A DNA stretch of 64,000 nucleotides from Opitutaceae bacterium (GCA_019634615.1 JAHCAZ010000002.1:175185-239184); one strand, 5' to 3'. Positions 1 through 9,015 are shown, numbered from the stretch's first letter. Notes: generated from the sequence alone by a model not told the origin. Program-made: numbers and translations.

Positions 1-308
1 TCGCCGAGATGCGCCGCATGGGCCAGGAGTTCCTCGACGTGCCCGACACCTATTACGACGCGGAGTTCGACGCCCGCATCGGCGCCATCGAGGAGGACAA
101 GGAGGAGCTCAAGCGCCTCAAGATCCTCGTCGACCGCGACCACGACGGCTACCTGCTCCAGCTCTTCACCAAGTGCGTCTTCACGCGCCCGACGCTCTTC
201 TTCGAGGTCATCCAGCGCCGCGGCCGCGCCCTCGGTTTCGGCGAGGGCAACTTCCGCGCCCTCTTCGAGGCCATCGAGCGCGAACAGGCGCGGCGCGGGA
301 CGCTCTGA
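1..308 (+). CDS. hpd: 4-hydroxyphenylpyruvate dioxygenase, C-terminal part (5' end outside window)
   Basis: This is the last ~100 residues of an Fe(II) dioxygenase that converts 4-hydroxyphenylpyruvate to homogentisate in tyrosine degradation. The reading frame is open to the window edge, so the start lies outside. The tail shows the family's C-terminal signature: [17 protein letters not shown], then FFEVIQRRG, whose Glu matches the third iron ligand of the 2-His-1-Glu triad, then [15 protein letters not shown]. Homogentisate dioxygenase follows after 10 bp, the usual pathway partner. The two histidine ligands are in the missing part and cannot be checked. Confidence 0.93.
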   Translation, partial: AEMRRMGQEFLDVPDTYYDAEFDARIGAIEEDKEELKRLKILVDRDHDGYLLQLFTKCVFTRPTLFFEVIQRRGRALGFGEGNFRALFEAIEREQARRGTL

Positions 309-318
309 TTTTCCCCCC

Positions 319-1500
319 ATGCACTACCTCCGCCTCGGCTCCCTCCCGCGCAAGCACCACGTGAAGTTTCCGCGCGACGCTGCGGCGAGCTTCAAGGGCG
401 AGGGGCTGCACTACGAGCACGTCGTCACCACCGAGGGCTTCGACCGTGCCTACGCGATCCTCTACCACACCAAGCCGCCGACCCGCGTGAAGACGGTCGA
501 GCGCTTCGCCGACTGGACGCTGCAGCCCGGCGCGCCGACGCCCCTGCGGCACCACCACCTCAAGTCCGCCGCCATGGCCCGCGCAGGTGACCCGTACACC
601 GGCCGCGTGCCGCTGATGTTCAACCCCGACATCACGTGCAGCCGCTGCCGCCCCGCGACCGCCATGGCGGCGGGCTATGATTTCTACCGCAACGGCCGCA
701 GCGACGACGTCATCTTCGTCTGGCGCGGCGCCGGCTGGCTCGAGAGCACCTTCGGCCGCCTGCGCTACCGGCAGGACGACTACATCGTCATTCCGCGCGG
801 CACCATCTACCGCCTCGTGCCCGACGACATCGCGCAGGAGGACTACCTCATCCTCGAGTCGGCCCACCCCGTGCGCATCCCCGCGCGCTACCTGCACCCC
901 GAGGGGCAGATCCGCCTCGGCGCGCCGTACAGCGAGCGCGATTTCCACGGGCCGACCGAGCTCGCGCCGTGCGACGACGAGGGCGACTTCGCCGTGCTCA
1001 CCAAGGACCGCGGTCGCTTCACCAAGAACATCCTCGCGAGCCATCCCTTCGACGTCGTCGGCTGGGATGGCTGCCTGTATCCGTTCACCTTCAACGCGAA
1101 CGATTTCGAGCCGCTCACTGGCACCGTGCACCTGCCGCCGCCGGTGCACCAGACCTTCGAGATCAACGGCTTCGTCATCTGCACCTTCGCCCCGCGCTAC
1201 CTCGACCATCACCCCGAGGCCATCAAGGTCCCGTGGGCGCACGACAACACCGAGGCCGACGAGGTGCTGTTCTATGTCCGCGGCGAGTTCGGCTCCCGCA
1301 AGGGCGTCGAGCCCGGTTCCTTTACTCTTCACCCGCAGGGCATCCCCCACGGCCCGCATCCCGGCACCACGCTGAAAAGCATGGCCGCCACCCGCACCGA
1401 GGAACTCGCCGTGATGTTCGACACCGCCCAGCCCCTCGAGCTCACCGCCCAGGCCCTCGCAATGGACGACCCGGCTTACCCGCTGAGCTGGCTGGGCTAG
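319..1500 (+). CDS. hmgA: Homogentisate 1,2-dioxygenase
   Basis: A 393-residue cupin-fold ring-cleaving dioxygenase that opens homogentisate to maleylacetoacetate. It is about 40 residues shorter than the human enzyme and resembles the compact bacterial form. The C-terminal half has the metal region: His near 308 (WAHDN), Glu near 315 (ADEVLFYVRGEF) and the IPHGPHPG histidines near 350. The start follows hpd by 10 bp, so the two are probably co-transcribed. The next pathway genes, maleylacetoacetate isomerase and fumarylacetoacetase, are not in the window. A palindromic repeat begins just after the stop. Confidence 0.93.
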   Translation: MHYLRLGSLPRKHHVKFPRDAAASFKGEGLHYEHVVTTEGFDRAYAILYHTKPPTRVKTVERFADWTLQPGAPTPLRHHHLKSAAMARAGDPYTGRVPLMFNPDITCSRCRPATAMAAGYDFYRNGRSDDVIFVWRGAGWLESTFGRLRYRQDDYIVIPRGTIYRLVPDDIAQEDYLILESAHPVRIPARYLHPEGQIRLGAPYSERDFHGPTELAPCDDEGDFAVLTKDRGRFTKNILASHPFDVVGWDGCLYPFTFNANDFEPLTGTVHLPPPVHQTFEINGFVICTFAPRYLDHHPEAIKVPWAHDNTEADEVLFYVRGEFGSRKGVEPGSFTLHPQGIPHGPHPGTTLKSMAATRTEELAVMFDTAQPLELTAQALAMDDPAYPLSWLG

Positions 1501-1505
1501 GTATT

Positions 1506-1585
1506 TGGGTAGCGCCCGGCCTCCGGACGGGCGGATCGGCGTGCGCATGCCCAACGCGGCCCGTCCGGAGGCCGGGCCCTACCCA
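1506..1585. repeat. Palindromic repeat family A, copy 1
   Basis: An ~80 bp inverted repeat between hmgA and the flavin-reductase gene. The left arm begins tgggtagcgcccggcctcc and the right arm ends ggccgggccctaccca. The loop (ggcgtgcgcatgcccaacgc) is shared almost exactly with copy 3. Four copies occur in the window (1506, 5883, 23335, 48293), all intergenic or touching a stop codon. The shared loop implies that whole elements were copied, not arms alone. It may fold as a long hairpin in RNA. Confidence 0.85.
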
Positions 1586-1653
1586 CGCAAGGCCTCGGGC
1601 CGTCCTAAAGGTTGTCTCCCCCTCCGCTTTCCTGTCTCCTTCCCCCAATCCCT

Positions 1654-2262
1654 ATGCAGCTCGACTTCGCCGGCCTCGACGTGCGCAACGCTTACCAGTG
1701 GATGATCTCCACGATTCTCCCGCGGCCCATCGCGTGGGTCTCGACCATCTCCGCCGACGGCAAGACCAACCTCGCGCCGTTCTCCTTCTTCCAGGGCATC
1801 ACGGCCAACCCGCCGACGCTCATGTTCGTCCCGGTCAACAACCGCGAGGGCGTGAAGAAGGACACCGTGCGCAACATCGAGGCCGTGCCGGAGTTCGTCG
1901 TTAACCTCGTCTCGCACGACCTCGCCGCGCAGATGAACCAGACCGCCGCGCTGCTGCCGTACGGCGAGAGCGAGTTCGAGAAGTTCGGCATCGCCGCCGC
2001 ACCCTCCACGACCATCCGCCCGCCGCGCGTCGCGGCTGCACCGGTGGCGTTCGAGTGCGTGCTCGACCGCATCATCAACATCGGCGAGGGCCCGCTCGCC
2101 GCCAACGTCGTCTTCGGCCGCATCCGCACCGCGCACCTGCGCGACGACATCCTCGGCCCCGACGGCAAGCCCGACCCCGCCAAGCTCGACCTCATCGCCC
2201 GCATGGGCGGCGACAACTACGCGACCACGCGCGACGTATTCAGTCTGACGCGGCCAAGGTAA
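1654..2262 (+). CDS. Flavin reductase-like (FMN-binding split barrel) protein
   Basis: A 202-residue member of the flavin reductase/FMN-binding split-barrel family. It has the N-terminal core PRPIAWVSTISADGKTNLAP followed by SFFQGITANPP and an EFVVNLVS segment, typical of proteins that bind FMN and may supply reduced flavin. The ATG at 1654 is preferred: an upstream in-frame ATG at 1612 would add a low-complexity leader made of intergenic sequence. Its place between hmgA and a thiolase suggests an accessory role in aromatic or ketoacid catabolism. The substrate is not identifiable from sequence. Confidence 0.8.
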   Translation: MQLDFAGLDVRNAYQWMISTILPRPIAWVSTISADGKTNLAPFSFFQGITANPPTLMFVPVNNREGVKKDTVRNIEAVPEFVVNLVSHDLAAQMNQTAALLPYGESEFEKFGIAAAPSTTIRPPRVAAAPVAFECVLDRIINIGEGPLAANVVFGRIRTAHLRDDILGPDGKPDPAKLDLIARMGGDNYATTRDVFSLTRPR

Positions 2263-2308
2263 GGCCGCGCCCCCATCACCCATTACCTATCACCCATCAC
2301 CCCACACC

Positions 2309-3487
2309 ATGTCCGACCTCGTCATCCTCTCCGCCACCCGCACCCCCATCGGCGCCTTCCAGGGCGGCCTTGCGTCCATTCCCGCGCCGCGCCTCGGCGC
2401 CGCGGCGATCAACGGCGCGCTGGCCCGCGCCGGGGTCGCGCCCGGCGACGTGACCGATGTCCTCATGGGCAACGTCCTCCAGGCCGGGCAGGGCCAGGCG
2501 CCGGCGCGCCAGGCCGCGATCCATGCCGGGCTCCCTTCTTCGGCCCGCGCCGTCACCGTGCACAAGGTCTGCGGCTCCAGTCTTCAATCCGTCATGCAGG
2601 CCGCGCACGCCCTGCGCGCCGGCATGGGCTCCGTCTACGTCGCCGGCGGTATGGAGAGCATGTCACAGTCACCGTACCTCCTGCCCAAGGCCCGCGATGG
2701 TTTCCGTCTCGGGCATCAGCAGGTGATTGACTCGCTGATCATCGACGGACTCTGGGACCCGTACGGCAACCTGCACATGGGCAGCTGCGCCGAGAAATGC
2801 GCCGCCAAGTACACCTTTACGCGCGAGCAGCAGGACGCCTATGCGGTCGCGAGCTTCCAGCGCGCGAACGCCGCGCAGAAGGCGGGAATGTTCGCCGACG
2901 AGATCACGCCGGTGGAAATCGCCGACGCCAAGGGCAACGTCACCAAGGTCGAGCACGACGAGGGTCCGGCCAAGGTGAAGTACGACAAGATCCCGACCCT
3001 GAAGCCTGCTTTCCAGAAGGACGGCACCATCACGCCGGCCAACGCCTCGTCGCTCAACGACGGCGCCGCCGCGCTCGTCGTGACCACGGCCGCGTATGCC
3101 GCGGCGAAGGGCCTCAAGCCCATCGCGTGCCTCGTGGCCTTCGGCGCCCACGCGCAGGAGCCCGTATGGTTCACCACCGCGCCCGTCCCGGCCGCGCAGC
3201 AGGCGCTGGCGGCGGCGGGGTGGGGCGTGGGCGACGTGGACTTGTGGGAGGTCAACGAGGCCTTCGCCGTTGTGCCGATGGCGTTCATGCAGGAACTCGG
3301 CGTGCCGGCGGACAAGGTGAACGTCCGCGGCGGCGCGATCGCCCTCGGCCACCCCATCGGCGCCAGCGGCGCCCGTATCCTCGTAACCTTGATCGCCGCC
3401 CTCCGCGAACGCCGCCTCAAGCGCGGCCTAGCCGCCATCTGCATCGGCGGCGGCGAAGGCCTCGCGGTTTGTGTGGAACTCGTGTGA
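2309..3487 (+). CDS. Acetyl-CoA acetyltransferase (thiolase)
   Basis: A 392-residue thiolase that either cleaves acetoacetyl-CoA to two acetyl-CoA or runs in reverse. The nucleophilic Cys is at 88 (KVCGSS). The C-terminal half has NEAFAVVP, the ALGHPIGASGARI histidine loop and the CIGGGEG loop with the second catalytic Cys, all as in biosynthetic or degradative type II thiolases. Full family length. Homogentisate breakdown yields acetoacetate, and a CoA synthetase and a 3-hydroxybutyrate dehydrogenase lie nearby, so degradation of acetoacetyl-CoA is the likely role. It could equally feed polyhydroxybutyrate, but no phaB or phaC is present here. Confidence 0.93.
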   Translation: MSDLVILSATRTPIGAFQGGLASIPAPRLGAAAINGALARAGVAPGDVTDVLMGNVLQAGQGQAPARQAAIHAGLPSSARAVTVHKVCGSSLQSVMQAAHALRAGMGSVYVAGGMESMSQSPYLLPKARDGFRLGHQQVIDSLIIDGLWDPYGNLHMGSCAEKCAAKYTFTREQQDAYAVASFQRANAAQKAGMFADEITPVEIADAKGNVTKVEHDEGPAKVKYDKIPTLKPAFQKDGTITPANASSLNDGAAALVVTTAAYAAAKGLKPIACLVAFGAHAQEPVWFTTAPVPAAQQALAAAGWGVGDVDLWEVNEAFAVVPMAFMQELGVPADKVNVRGGAIALGHPIGASGARILVTLIAALRERRLKRGLAAICIGGGEGLAVCVELV

Positions 3488-3497
3488 CGGAGATTTG

Positions 3498-3930
3498 AAC
3501 CACGGATTACACGGATTGCACGGATTGGACGATGCGGCACCGGGAGATAACCGAGGCGGTCATCGGCGCGGCGATTGCCGTGTTGAACCACCTGAAACCG
3601 GGATTGGATGAGAAGCTTTATGAACGCGCGCTGGTCATTGAGTTGGCCAAGCGCGGGCACAAGGTCGATCAGCAGCGCCAGTATCCCGTGACCTATGAGG
3701 GCAAGGAGATTGGGACCTTGATTCCGGACCTGATTGTGGACGATGTTGTGATCGCCGACCCCAAAGTCGTTACCGACTTCAACGAAGCCCACACTGCCCA
3801 GATGATCGGCTACCTGAACATCACCCAGCTTCAGGTCGCCCTCCTCCTCAACTTCAAGCACGCCACCCTGCGCTGGAAACGCATCGTACGTTAACAGCTA
3901 TCCGTGCCATCCGTGTAATCCGTGGTTAAA
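3498..3930. repeat. Repeat family B, copy 1: inverted arms enclosing a GxxExxY gene
   Basis: Left arm 3498-3527 (aaccacggattacacggatt and onward) and right arm 3899-3930 (ending ccgtgtaatccgtggttaaa) are inverted copies. At five other sites the same arms enclose only ~120-200 bp of non-coding sequence. Here they enclose the complete GxxExxY gene at 3532-3894. The right arm ends one base before the ATG of the acyl-CoA synthetase gene at 3932, so the repeat forms that gene's entire immediate upstream region. This is the only coding copy of family B in the window. Confidence 0.85.
3532..3894 (+). CDS. GxxExxY protein (PD-(D/E)XK nuclease-like)
   Basis: A 120-residue member of the GxxExxY family, placed by general knowledge in the PD-(D/E)XK nuclease superfamily. 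The naming motif is G24-L-D-E27-K-L-Y30. The nuclease-like core is IPDLIVDDVVIADPKVV: Asp66, then Asp76-Pro-Lys78 where relatives usually have Glu-x-Lys, so catalytic competence is uncertain. The C-terminus has the usual AQMIGYL and LLLNF segments. The gene starts 5 bp after the left arm of a family B repeat and ends 5 bp before the right arm. Function is unknown; a role in moving or maintaining the repeat is a hypothesis only. Confidence 0.85.
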   Translation: MRHREITEAVIGAAIAVLNHLKPGLDEKLYERALVIELAKRGHKVDQQRQYPVTYEGKEIGTLIPDLIVDDVVIADPKVVTDFNEAHTAQMIGYLNITQLQVALLLNFKHATLRWKRIVR

Positions 3931-3931
3931 A

Positions 3932-5863
3932 ATGACTACCCCATCCTACCTCTGGCATCCTGACGACCATCCCTGGACCAAAGACTCCCATCTCGCTCGC
4001 TTTATGCGGGCGCAGGGGTGTGCGTCTCAGGATGAGCTGCACGCGAAGTCTGTCCGCGACACCGCGGCGTTTTGGGATGCGGCCATGCAGGACATGGGGG
4101 TCGAGTGGTTCACGCCGTACACGCAGGTGAAGGACGATTCTCGCGGGTTCGCGTGGACCCGTTGGTTCCTCAACGGCGAGGTCAATATCGCCCACAACTG
4201 CATCGATCGCCACGTGCGCGACGGCCATGGCGACGAGGTGGCGCTTTATTACGAGACCGACTCCGACCGCCCCGAGGACCGCCGCACGCGCACCTTCGCC
4301 GATCTCAAGGCCGCCGTGGACGACTGCGCCGGCGCGCTCAAGTCCATGGGCGTCGGCCTCGGCGACAGCGTCGCCCTCTACGCGCCCATGCGCATCGAAA
4401 CCGTCGAGGTCATGATGGCGTGCTTCAAAATCGGCGCCCGCTTCGTCCCCATCTTCTGCGGTTACGGCGAATCCGCTGTCGTCGAGCGCATCGAGTCCTG
4501 CCAGGCCCGCGTGCTCTTCGCCGTCGAGCACCTGCACCGCCGCGGCAAGTCCGTGGACACGGGCAGCATCGCCCGCGCCGCCGCCGCCCGCGTGCCGAGC
4601 GTGCAGCGCGTGATCTGCTTCGACGCGCCCGACTGGATGCGCTTCCTCCGCAGCGCCCCGAGCTACACCGGTTGCGAGCGCACCGCCGCCGAGGAGCCCT
4701 GTCTCATCATCTACACCAGCGGCACCACCGGCCGCCCGAAGGGCACCGTGCACACGCACGCCGGCTGCCTCGCCCAGATGGGCAAGGAGGTGCGCTACGC
4801 CTTCAACGTGCAGCCCGGCGAGCCGTTCTTCTGGTTCACCGACATCGGCTGGATGATGGGCCCGTGGGAAATCATCGGCTGCCTGCTCTACCGCACGCCC
4901 ATTGTCCTTTTCGACGGCGCACCCGACTATCCCGACCACGACCGGCTCTGGCGCACGCTCGAGCGCCTCAAGGTCGTGACGTTCGCCGCGTCGCCGACCC
5001 TCGTGCGTCTTTTCATGCGCGCGACCGACGGCAAAGGGCCGCAGGGTCACGATCTCTCGCGGCTCCGCGTGCTTGGCTCCACCGGTGAGCCTTGGGACGA
5101 GACCTCGTACCGCTGGTACTTCGAGCACGTCGGCGGCGGGCGTTGTCCCGTCATCAACATCTCCGGCGGCACCGAGATCGTCGGCTGCCTGCTCTCCGCC
5201 ACGCCGCTCCTGCCGTTGCGCCCGTGCTCGCTGGGGCGCCCCGGCCTCGGCATGGACGTCGCGATATGCGCCGACGACGGCACGCCCGTGCCGCGCGGTA
5301 CCGTCGGGCATCTGGTCTGCCGTCAGCCGGCCCCGTCGATGACCAAGAGCTTCCTCCACGACGACGCGCGCTATCTCGAGACCTACTTCAGCCAGATACC
5401 CGGCGTGTGGTATCACGGCGACTGGGCGCGGCAGGATGAGGACGGCACCTGCTTCGTGCTCGGCCGCAGCGACGACACCATCAAGGTCGCCGGCAAGCGC
5501 GTCGGCCCCGCCGAGGTCGAGGGCGTGCTCACGGCGCACCCCGCGATCAGCGAGGCCGCCACCATCGGCGCCCCCGACGAACTCAAGGGCCAGGTCCTCG
5601 TGTGCTTCGTCGTCGTGAAGCCCGGCAAGTCCGCCCCGCCCGAGAAGGAACTGATCGCCCACGTCGCCGCCCAGATGGGCAAGCCCCTCGCGCCGAAATC
5701 CGTCCATGTCGTCGCCGCGCTCCCCAAGACCCGCAGCGGCAAGATCCTCCGCGGCACCATCCTCCGCGTCTACACCGGCCAGCCCGCCGGCGACCTCACC
5801 AGCGTCGATAATCCCGCGGCGCTTGAGACGATCCGCGAGCTGGGCATGAAGAGTAAGGCGTAG
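3932..5863 (+). CDS. AMP-forming acyl-CoA synthetase (acetyl-CoA synthetase-like)
   Basis: A 643-residue ANL-superfamily adenylate-forming ligase that makes acyl-CoA from a short carboxylic acid, ATP and CoA. It has an ACS-type N-terminus (FLNGEVNIAHNCIDRHV), the P-loop IIYTSGTTGRPKGTVHTH, ISGGTEIVGC, the hinge YHGDWARQDEDG and GRSDDTIKVAGKRVGPAEVE, and the catalytic-lysine tail PKTRSGKILRGTI. Length and N-terminus fit acetyl-, propionyl- or acetoacetyl-CoA synthetases. The tyrosine-catabolic context makes acetate, acetoacetate or propionate plausible, but the substrate cannot be read from sequence. Its upstream region is the right arm of a family B repeat. Confidence 0.88.
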   Translation: MTTPSYLWHPDDHPWTKDSHLARFMRAQGCASQDELHAKSVRDTAAFWDAAMQDMGVEWFTPYTQVKDDSRGFAWTRWFLNGEVNIAHNCIDRHVRDGHGDEVALYYETDSDRPEDRRTRTFADLKAAVDDCAGALKSMGVGLGDSVALYAPMRIETVEVMMACFKIGARFVPIFCGYGESAVVERIESCQARVLFAVEHLHRRGKSVDTGSIARAAAARVPSVQRVICFDAPDWMRFLRSAPSYTGCERTAAEEPCLIIYTSGTTGRPKGTVHTHAGCLAQMGKEVRYAFNVQPGEPFFWFTDIGWMMGPWEIIGCLLYRTPIVLFDGAPDYPDHDRLWRTLERLKVVTFAASPTLVRLFMRATDGKGPQGHDLSRLRVLGSTGEPWDETSYRWYFEHVGGGRCPVINISGGTEIVGCLLSATPLLPLRPCSLGRPGLGMDVAICADDGTPVPRGTVGHLVCRQPAPSMTKSFLHDDARYLETYFSQIPGVWYHGDWARQDEDGTCFVLGRSDDTIKVAGKRVGPAEVEGVLTAHPAISEAATIGAPDELKGQVLVCFVVVKPGKSAPPEKELIAHVAAQMGKPLAPKSVHVVAALPKTRSGKILRGTILRVYTGQPAGDLTSVDNPAALETIRELGMKSKA

Positions 5864-5882
5864 GCGCGCAGACGCGGTGTTT

Positions 5883-5964
5883 TGGGTAGCGTCCGGCCTC
5901 CGGACGGACGGTTGGTCTTCCGCATGCGGTCATCGCTCCGTCCGTCCAGAGGCCGGACGCTACC
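5883..5964. repeat. Palindromic repeat family A, copy 2
   Basis: A family A inverted repeat. The left arm is 5883-5908 (gtagcgtccggcctccgga) and the right arm is 5941-5964 (tccgtccagaggccggac). Its loop differs from copies 1 and 3. It lies in the 303-bp gap between the acyl-CoA synthetase and vorB. The rest of the gap (5965-6166) has a short tract resembling the tgatcagcg repeats near 6005-6030 (gggcccatcagtgtgcatca) and no recognisable gene. Confidence 0.82.
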
Positions 5965-6166
5965 TAATGCCAACACCCGCTCCGGATGCCCTAAATTTCC
6001 GGGCCCATCAGTGTGCATCAGTGGTTCCCCAAATCCCTACTCCTTTTGGCTTAACGAAAGGGTTCAACTCCTGCGCAGCGTCCGCCAAGTCATGCGCAGT
6101 TCCACGAGCGGGAAAGGCTATCATCGGGGCAACACACACGCGCCGGTTCCAACCGGCCCTACCTCC

Positions 6167-7585
6167 ATGTCTGTCGCACCCCGCCCCAAACCCTTCCTCG
6201 AACCCCAATACTGCAAAGGCTGCCTCCGCTGCATCGAGGCCTGCCCGCGCGAGTGCATCACGCCCGGGTCCGAGATCAATCCCGCCACCGGCCTCGTGCC
6301 GGTCGAGCTGCACCTGGAAAACTGCAACGGCTGCACGCTCTGCCTGCAGGCGTGCCCCGAGCCCTACGGCCTCCGCCTCGAGACCGATCCGCCCGCACCC
6401 GCGTTCGCGCCCAACGGCGACTTCGAGCTCGAGGATCCCGCGAAGCTCTTCGGCGAGCGCTGCGTCGCCAACTACTCCGAGGGCGACCAGCCCGACGACC
6501 AGATCGCACTGCCCGCCTGCGAGCCCCTCGTGCTCAAGGGCACCTACGCCTCCGCCATCGGCGCGCTCCTCGCCGGCTGCCGGCACGTCTTCGGTTATCC
6601 GATCACGCCCAGCACCGAGGGCGCCGAGCTCATGGCCAAGATTCTGCCCAAGCTCGACGGCGCCTTCGTCCAGGCCGTGAGCGAGGTCGCCGCCGTCAAC
6701 ATGATGTACGGCGCCGGCGGCGCGGGCCTGCCCTGCATGACCTTCACGAGCAGCCCCGGCTTCAGCCTCATGCTCGAGGGCATCAGCTACATGATCGGCG
6801 CCGAGGTCCCGGGCGTCTTCGTCAACATCATGCGCGCCGGCCCCGGCCTGGGCAACATCGCCCCCGAGCAGGCCGACATCAAACTCGCCTGCCGCGGCCT
6901 CGGTCACGGCAACACGCGCGCCCTCGTCCTCGCCCCGAGCACGCCGCAGGAGATGCTCGACCTCACGCGCGAGGCCTTCGCGCTGTCCTTCCGCTACCGC
7001 AATCCCGTCATCATCCTCGGCGACGGTTACCTCGGCCAGATGACCGGCATGGTGAAGCTCCCGCCGACCATGACGCGGCCCGGCCTCCCCGCCTGGGCCG
7101 TCTGGGGCGACCGCGCCCACCGGCACAACCTCATCAGCTCCATCGCCCTCGCCGAGGCCGACCTCGAGACGCACAACCAGCACCTCAACCGCAAGTACGC
7201 CGCCATCTCCGCGTGCGAGCAGCGCGTCGAGTGCCACCGCTGCAGCGATGCCGAGGTCCTCGTCGTCGCCTGCAACACCCCCGCCCGCATGGCCAAGGGC
7301 GCAGTCGAGGCCGCCCGCGCGCAGGGCGTGAAGGCCGGGCTCTTCCGTCCCATCACGATCTGGCCCTTCCCGATCGACACCCTCGCCGAGATCCTTCCCG
7401 GCGTGGAGCGCATCGTCGTCGTTGAGGCCGGCCCGGGTCAGCTCGAGGACGAGCTCCGGCTCGCCCTGAGCCACGCCGGCATCGCCCCGCCCCCGATCGA
7501 TCACGTGCGACGCTGCGGCGGCATCTTGCCGGCGCAGTCCGCCATCCTTGAAGGCATCCTGCAGGGTGAGGAGGTGCTGTCATGA
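6167..7585 (+). CDS. vorB: 2-oxoacid:ferredoxin oxidoreductase, fused delta-alpha subunit (VorB type)
   Basis: A 472-residue subunit that, with the next gene, oxidatively decarboxylates a 2-oxoacid to acyl-CoA and reduces ferredoxin. The N-terminus is a two-cluster ferredoxin domain: CKGCLRCIEACP (~residue 16) and CNGCTLCLQACP (~48). The alpha domain follows: GCRHVFGYPITPSTE, MYGAGGAGLPCMT, MRAGPGLGNIAPEQAD and NPVIILGDGYLGQMTG. It matches 2-oxoisovalerate oxidoreductase (VorB) more than pyruvate enzymes. The ATG at 6167 is chosen because the longer frame back to 5882 would translate repeat A. The stop overlaps vorA (ATGA). Confidence 0.88.
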   Translation: MSVAPRPKPFLEPQYCKGCLRCIEACPRECITPGSEINPATGLVPVELHLENCNGCTLCLQACPEPYGLRLETDPPAPAFAPNGDFELEDPAKLFGERCVANYSEGDQPDDQIALPACEPLVLKGTYASAIGALLAGCRHVFGYPITPSTEGAELMAKILPKLDGAFVQAVSEVAAVNMMYGAGGAGLPCMTFTSSPGFSLMLEGISYMIGAEVPGVFVNIMRAGPGLGNIAPEQADIKLACRGLGHGNTRALVLAPSTPQEMLDLTREAFALSFRYRNPVIILGDGYLGQMTGMVKLPPTMTRPGLPAWAVWGDRAHRHNLISSIALAEADLETHNQHLNRKYAAISACEQRVECHRCSDAEVLVVACNTPARMAKGAVEAARAQGVKAGLFRPITIWPFPIDTLAEILPGVERIVVVEAGPGQLEDELRLALSHAGIAPPPIDHVRRCGGILPAQSAILEGILQGEEVLS

Positions 7586-9015
7586 GCGCTTTCTACGACC
7601 ACTTCTCGCGCCACGCCCACGGTGAGGGCATCAAGGCCCGCAGCACGCATTACTGTCCCGGCTGCGGCCACGGCGTCGCCCACCGCGACCTCGCCGCCGC
7701 GATCGACGAGCTCGGCATCCAGGACCGCACCGTGCTCATCAGCCCGGTCGGCTGCTCGGTGTTCGCGTATTACTACTTCGACGTCGGCAACTCCCAGGCC
7801 GCCCACGGCCGCGCCCCCGCGGTCGCCCTCGGCCACAAGCTCGCGCACCCCGAGGCCGTCGTCATCAGCTACCAGGGCGACGGCGACCTCGCCTCCATCG
7901 GCCTCGCCGAGACGATCTCGATCGCGCAGATGGGCCTGCCCATCACGGTCATCTTCATCAACAACGCCATCTACGGCATGACCGGCGGTCAGCTCGCGCC
8001 GACGTCGCTCATGGGCCAGAAGACCAGCACGAGCCCCGACGGCCGCGTCGCCGCCATGGGCCAGCCGCTCAAGATGGCCGAGCTCATCGCCTCGCTCGAC
8101 GGCCCTGTGTACGTTGAGCGCGTCGCCCTCTTCAGCGCCCGCGAGCGCGTCAAGGCCCGCAAGGCGATCAAGAAGGCGATCACCAACCAGGTCGAGGGCC
8201 GCGGCTACTCCTTCATCGAGATCATCTCCGAGTGCCCGACGCACCTGAAGATGTCGCCGCAGGAGGCCGAGGAATGGGTGAAGACCAAGATGGAGCCCGT
8301 CTTCCCGCTCGGCGTGAAGAAGGACCTCACGGTCGAGCCGTGGTTCAAGCGCGGTGCCCCGAGCTTCGAGCCCGAGGCCGTGCTCGGCCTCAGTGGCGCC
8401 GAGCGCCTCGACGAGGACAAGCCCCGCACGATCGCCAACTGGCCCGACCACCTCCCGGTGCGCGACATCGCCATCAAGCTCGCCGGCTCCGGCGGCGACG
8501 GCGCGCAGACCGCTGCGCTCCTGCTCACGCGCACCGCGATCTCGGTCGGCTTCGACGCCACCGCCATCCCGAGCTACGGCCCCGAGAGCCGCGGCGGCAC
8601 GTCGTACGCCGACGTCCACATCGCCGAGCAGGAAGTGCTCAATCCCGCGGCCTCCGAGCCGCAGGTGCTCGTCGCCTTCAACGCCCCGAGCCTGGCCAAG
8701 TTCGCGCCCACGGTGCCCGCGGGCGGACTCATCCTCTACGACAGCACGGTGGTGACCGATCCCGGCCGCCTGCCCGCCGGCCGACGCATTTTGCCGATCC
8801 CGCTCACGCGCATCGCCGCCGACCTCGGCCGGCCGATGGTGAAGAACGTCGTCGCCCTCGGCGCGCTGCAGAGCGCGCTCAACCTCCTCCCCGAGGACAG
8901 CCTCGTCGCCACGCTGCGCCACGTCCTCCACGACAAACCCGCCCTCCTGCCGCTGAACGAGTCGGCCTACGCCGCCGGCCGCGCCGCGGTGGAGTCCGCC
9001 CTCGCGCCGGCATGA
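7582..9015 (+). CDS. vorA: 2-oxoacid:ferredoxin oxidoreductase, fused beta-gamma subunit (VorA type)
   Basis: A 477-residue fusion. Residues ~1-280 are the thiamine-diphosphate beta subunit: YCPGCGHGVAHR, PVGCSVFAYYYFDV, the TPP motif GDGDLASIG through NNAIYGMTGGQ, and IIDECP-like IISECPTHLK. Residues ~290-477 are the gamma domain: IKLAGSGGDGAQTAALLL and YGPESRGGTSYADV. The sequence resembles VorA/KorB proteins. It overlaps vorB upstream and the ADP-forming synthetase downstream by ATGA junctions, so the three are translationally coupled. The substrate (branched-chain, aromatic or 2-oxoglutarate) is inferred, not proven. Confidence 0.9.
   Translation: MSAFYDHFSRHAHGEGIKARSTHYCPGCGHGVAHRDLAAAIDELGIQDRTVLISPVGCSVFAYYYFDVGNSQAAHGRAPAVALGHKLAHPEAVVISYQGDGDLASIGLAETISIAQMGLPITVIFINNAIYGMTGGQLAPTSLMGQKTSTSPDGRVAAMGQPLKMAELIASLDGPVYVERVALFSARERVKARKAIKKAITNQVEGRGYSFIEIISECPTHLKMSPQEAEEWVKTKMEPVFPLGVKKDLTVEPWFKRGAPSFEPEAVLGLSGAERLDEDKPRTIANWPDHLPVRDIAIKLAGSGGDGAQTAALLLTRTAISVGFDATAIPSYGPESRGGTSYADVHIAEQEVLNPAASEPQVLVAFNAPSLAKFAPTVPAGGLILYDSTVVTDPGRLPAGRRILPIPLTRIAADLGRPMVKNVVALGALQSALNLLPEDSLVATLRHVLHDKPALLPLNESAYAAGRAAVESALAPA

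Noticed and set aside
208..1554. Long minus-strand frame opposite hmgA
   Set aside because: A high-GC shadow frame; hmgA on the plus strand has clear family motifs and the minus product matches nothing recognisable.
3498..3930. The repeat-GxxExxY unit as a CRISPR or integron element
   Set aside because: There are only two inverted arms, no regularly spaced direct repeats, no cas genes and no integrase.
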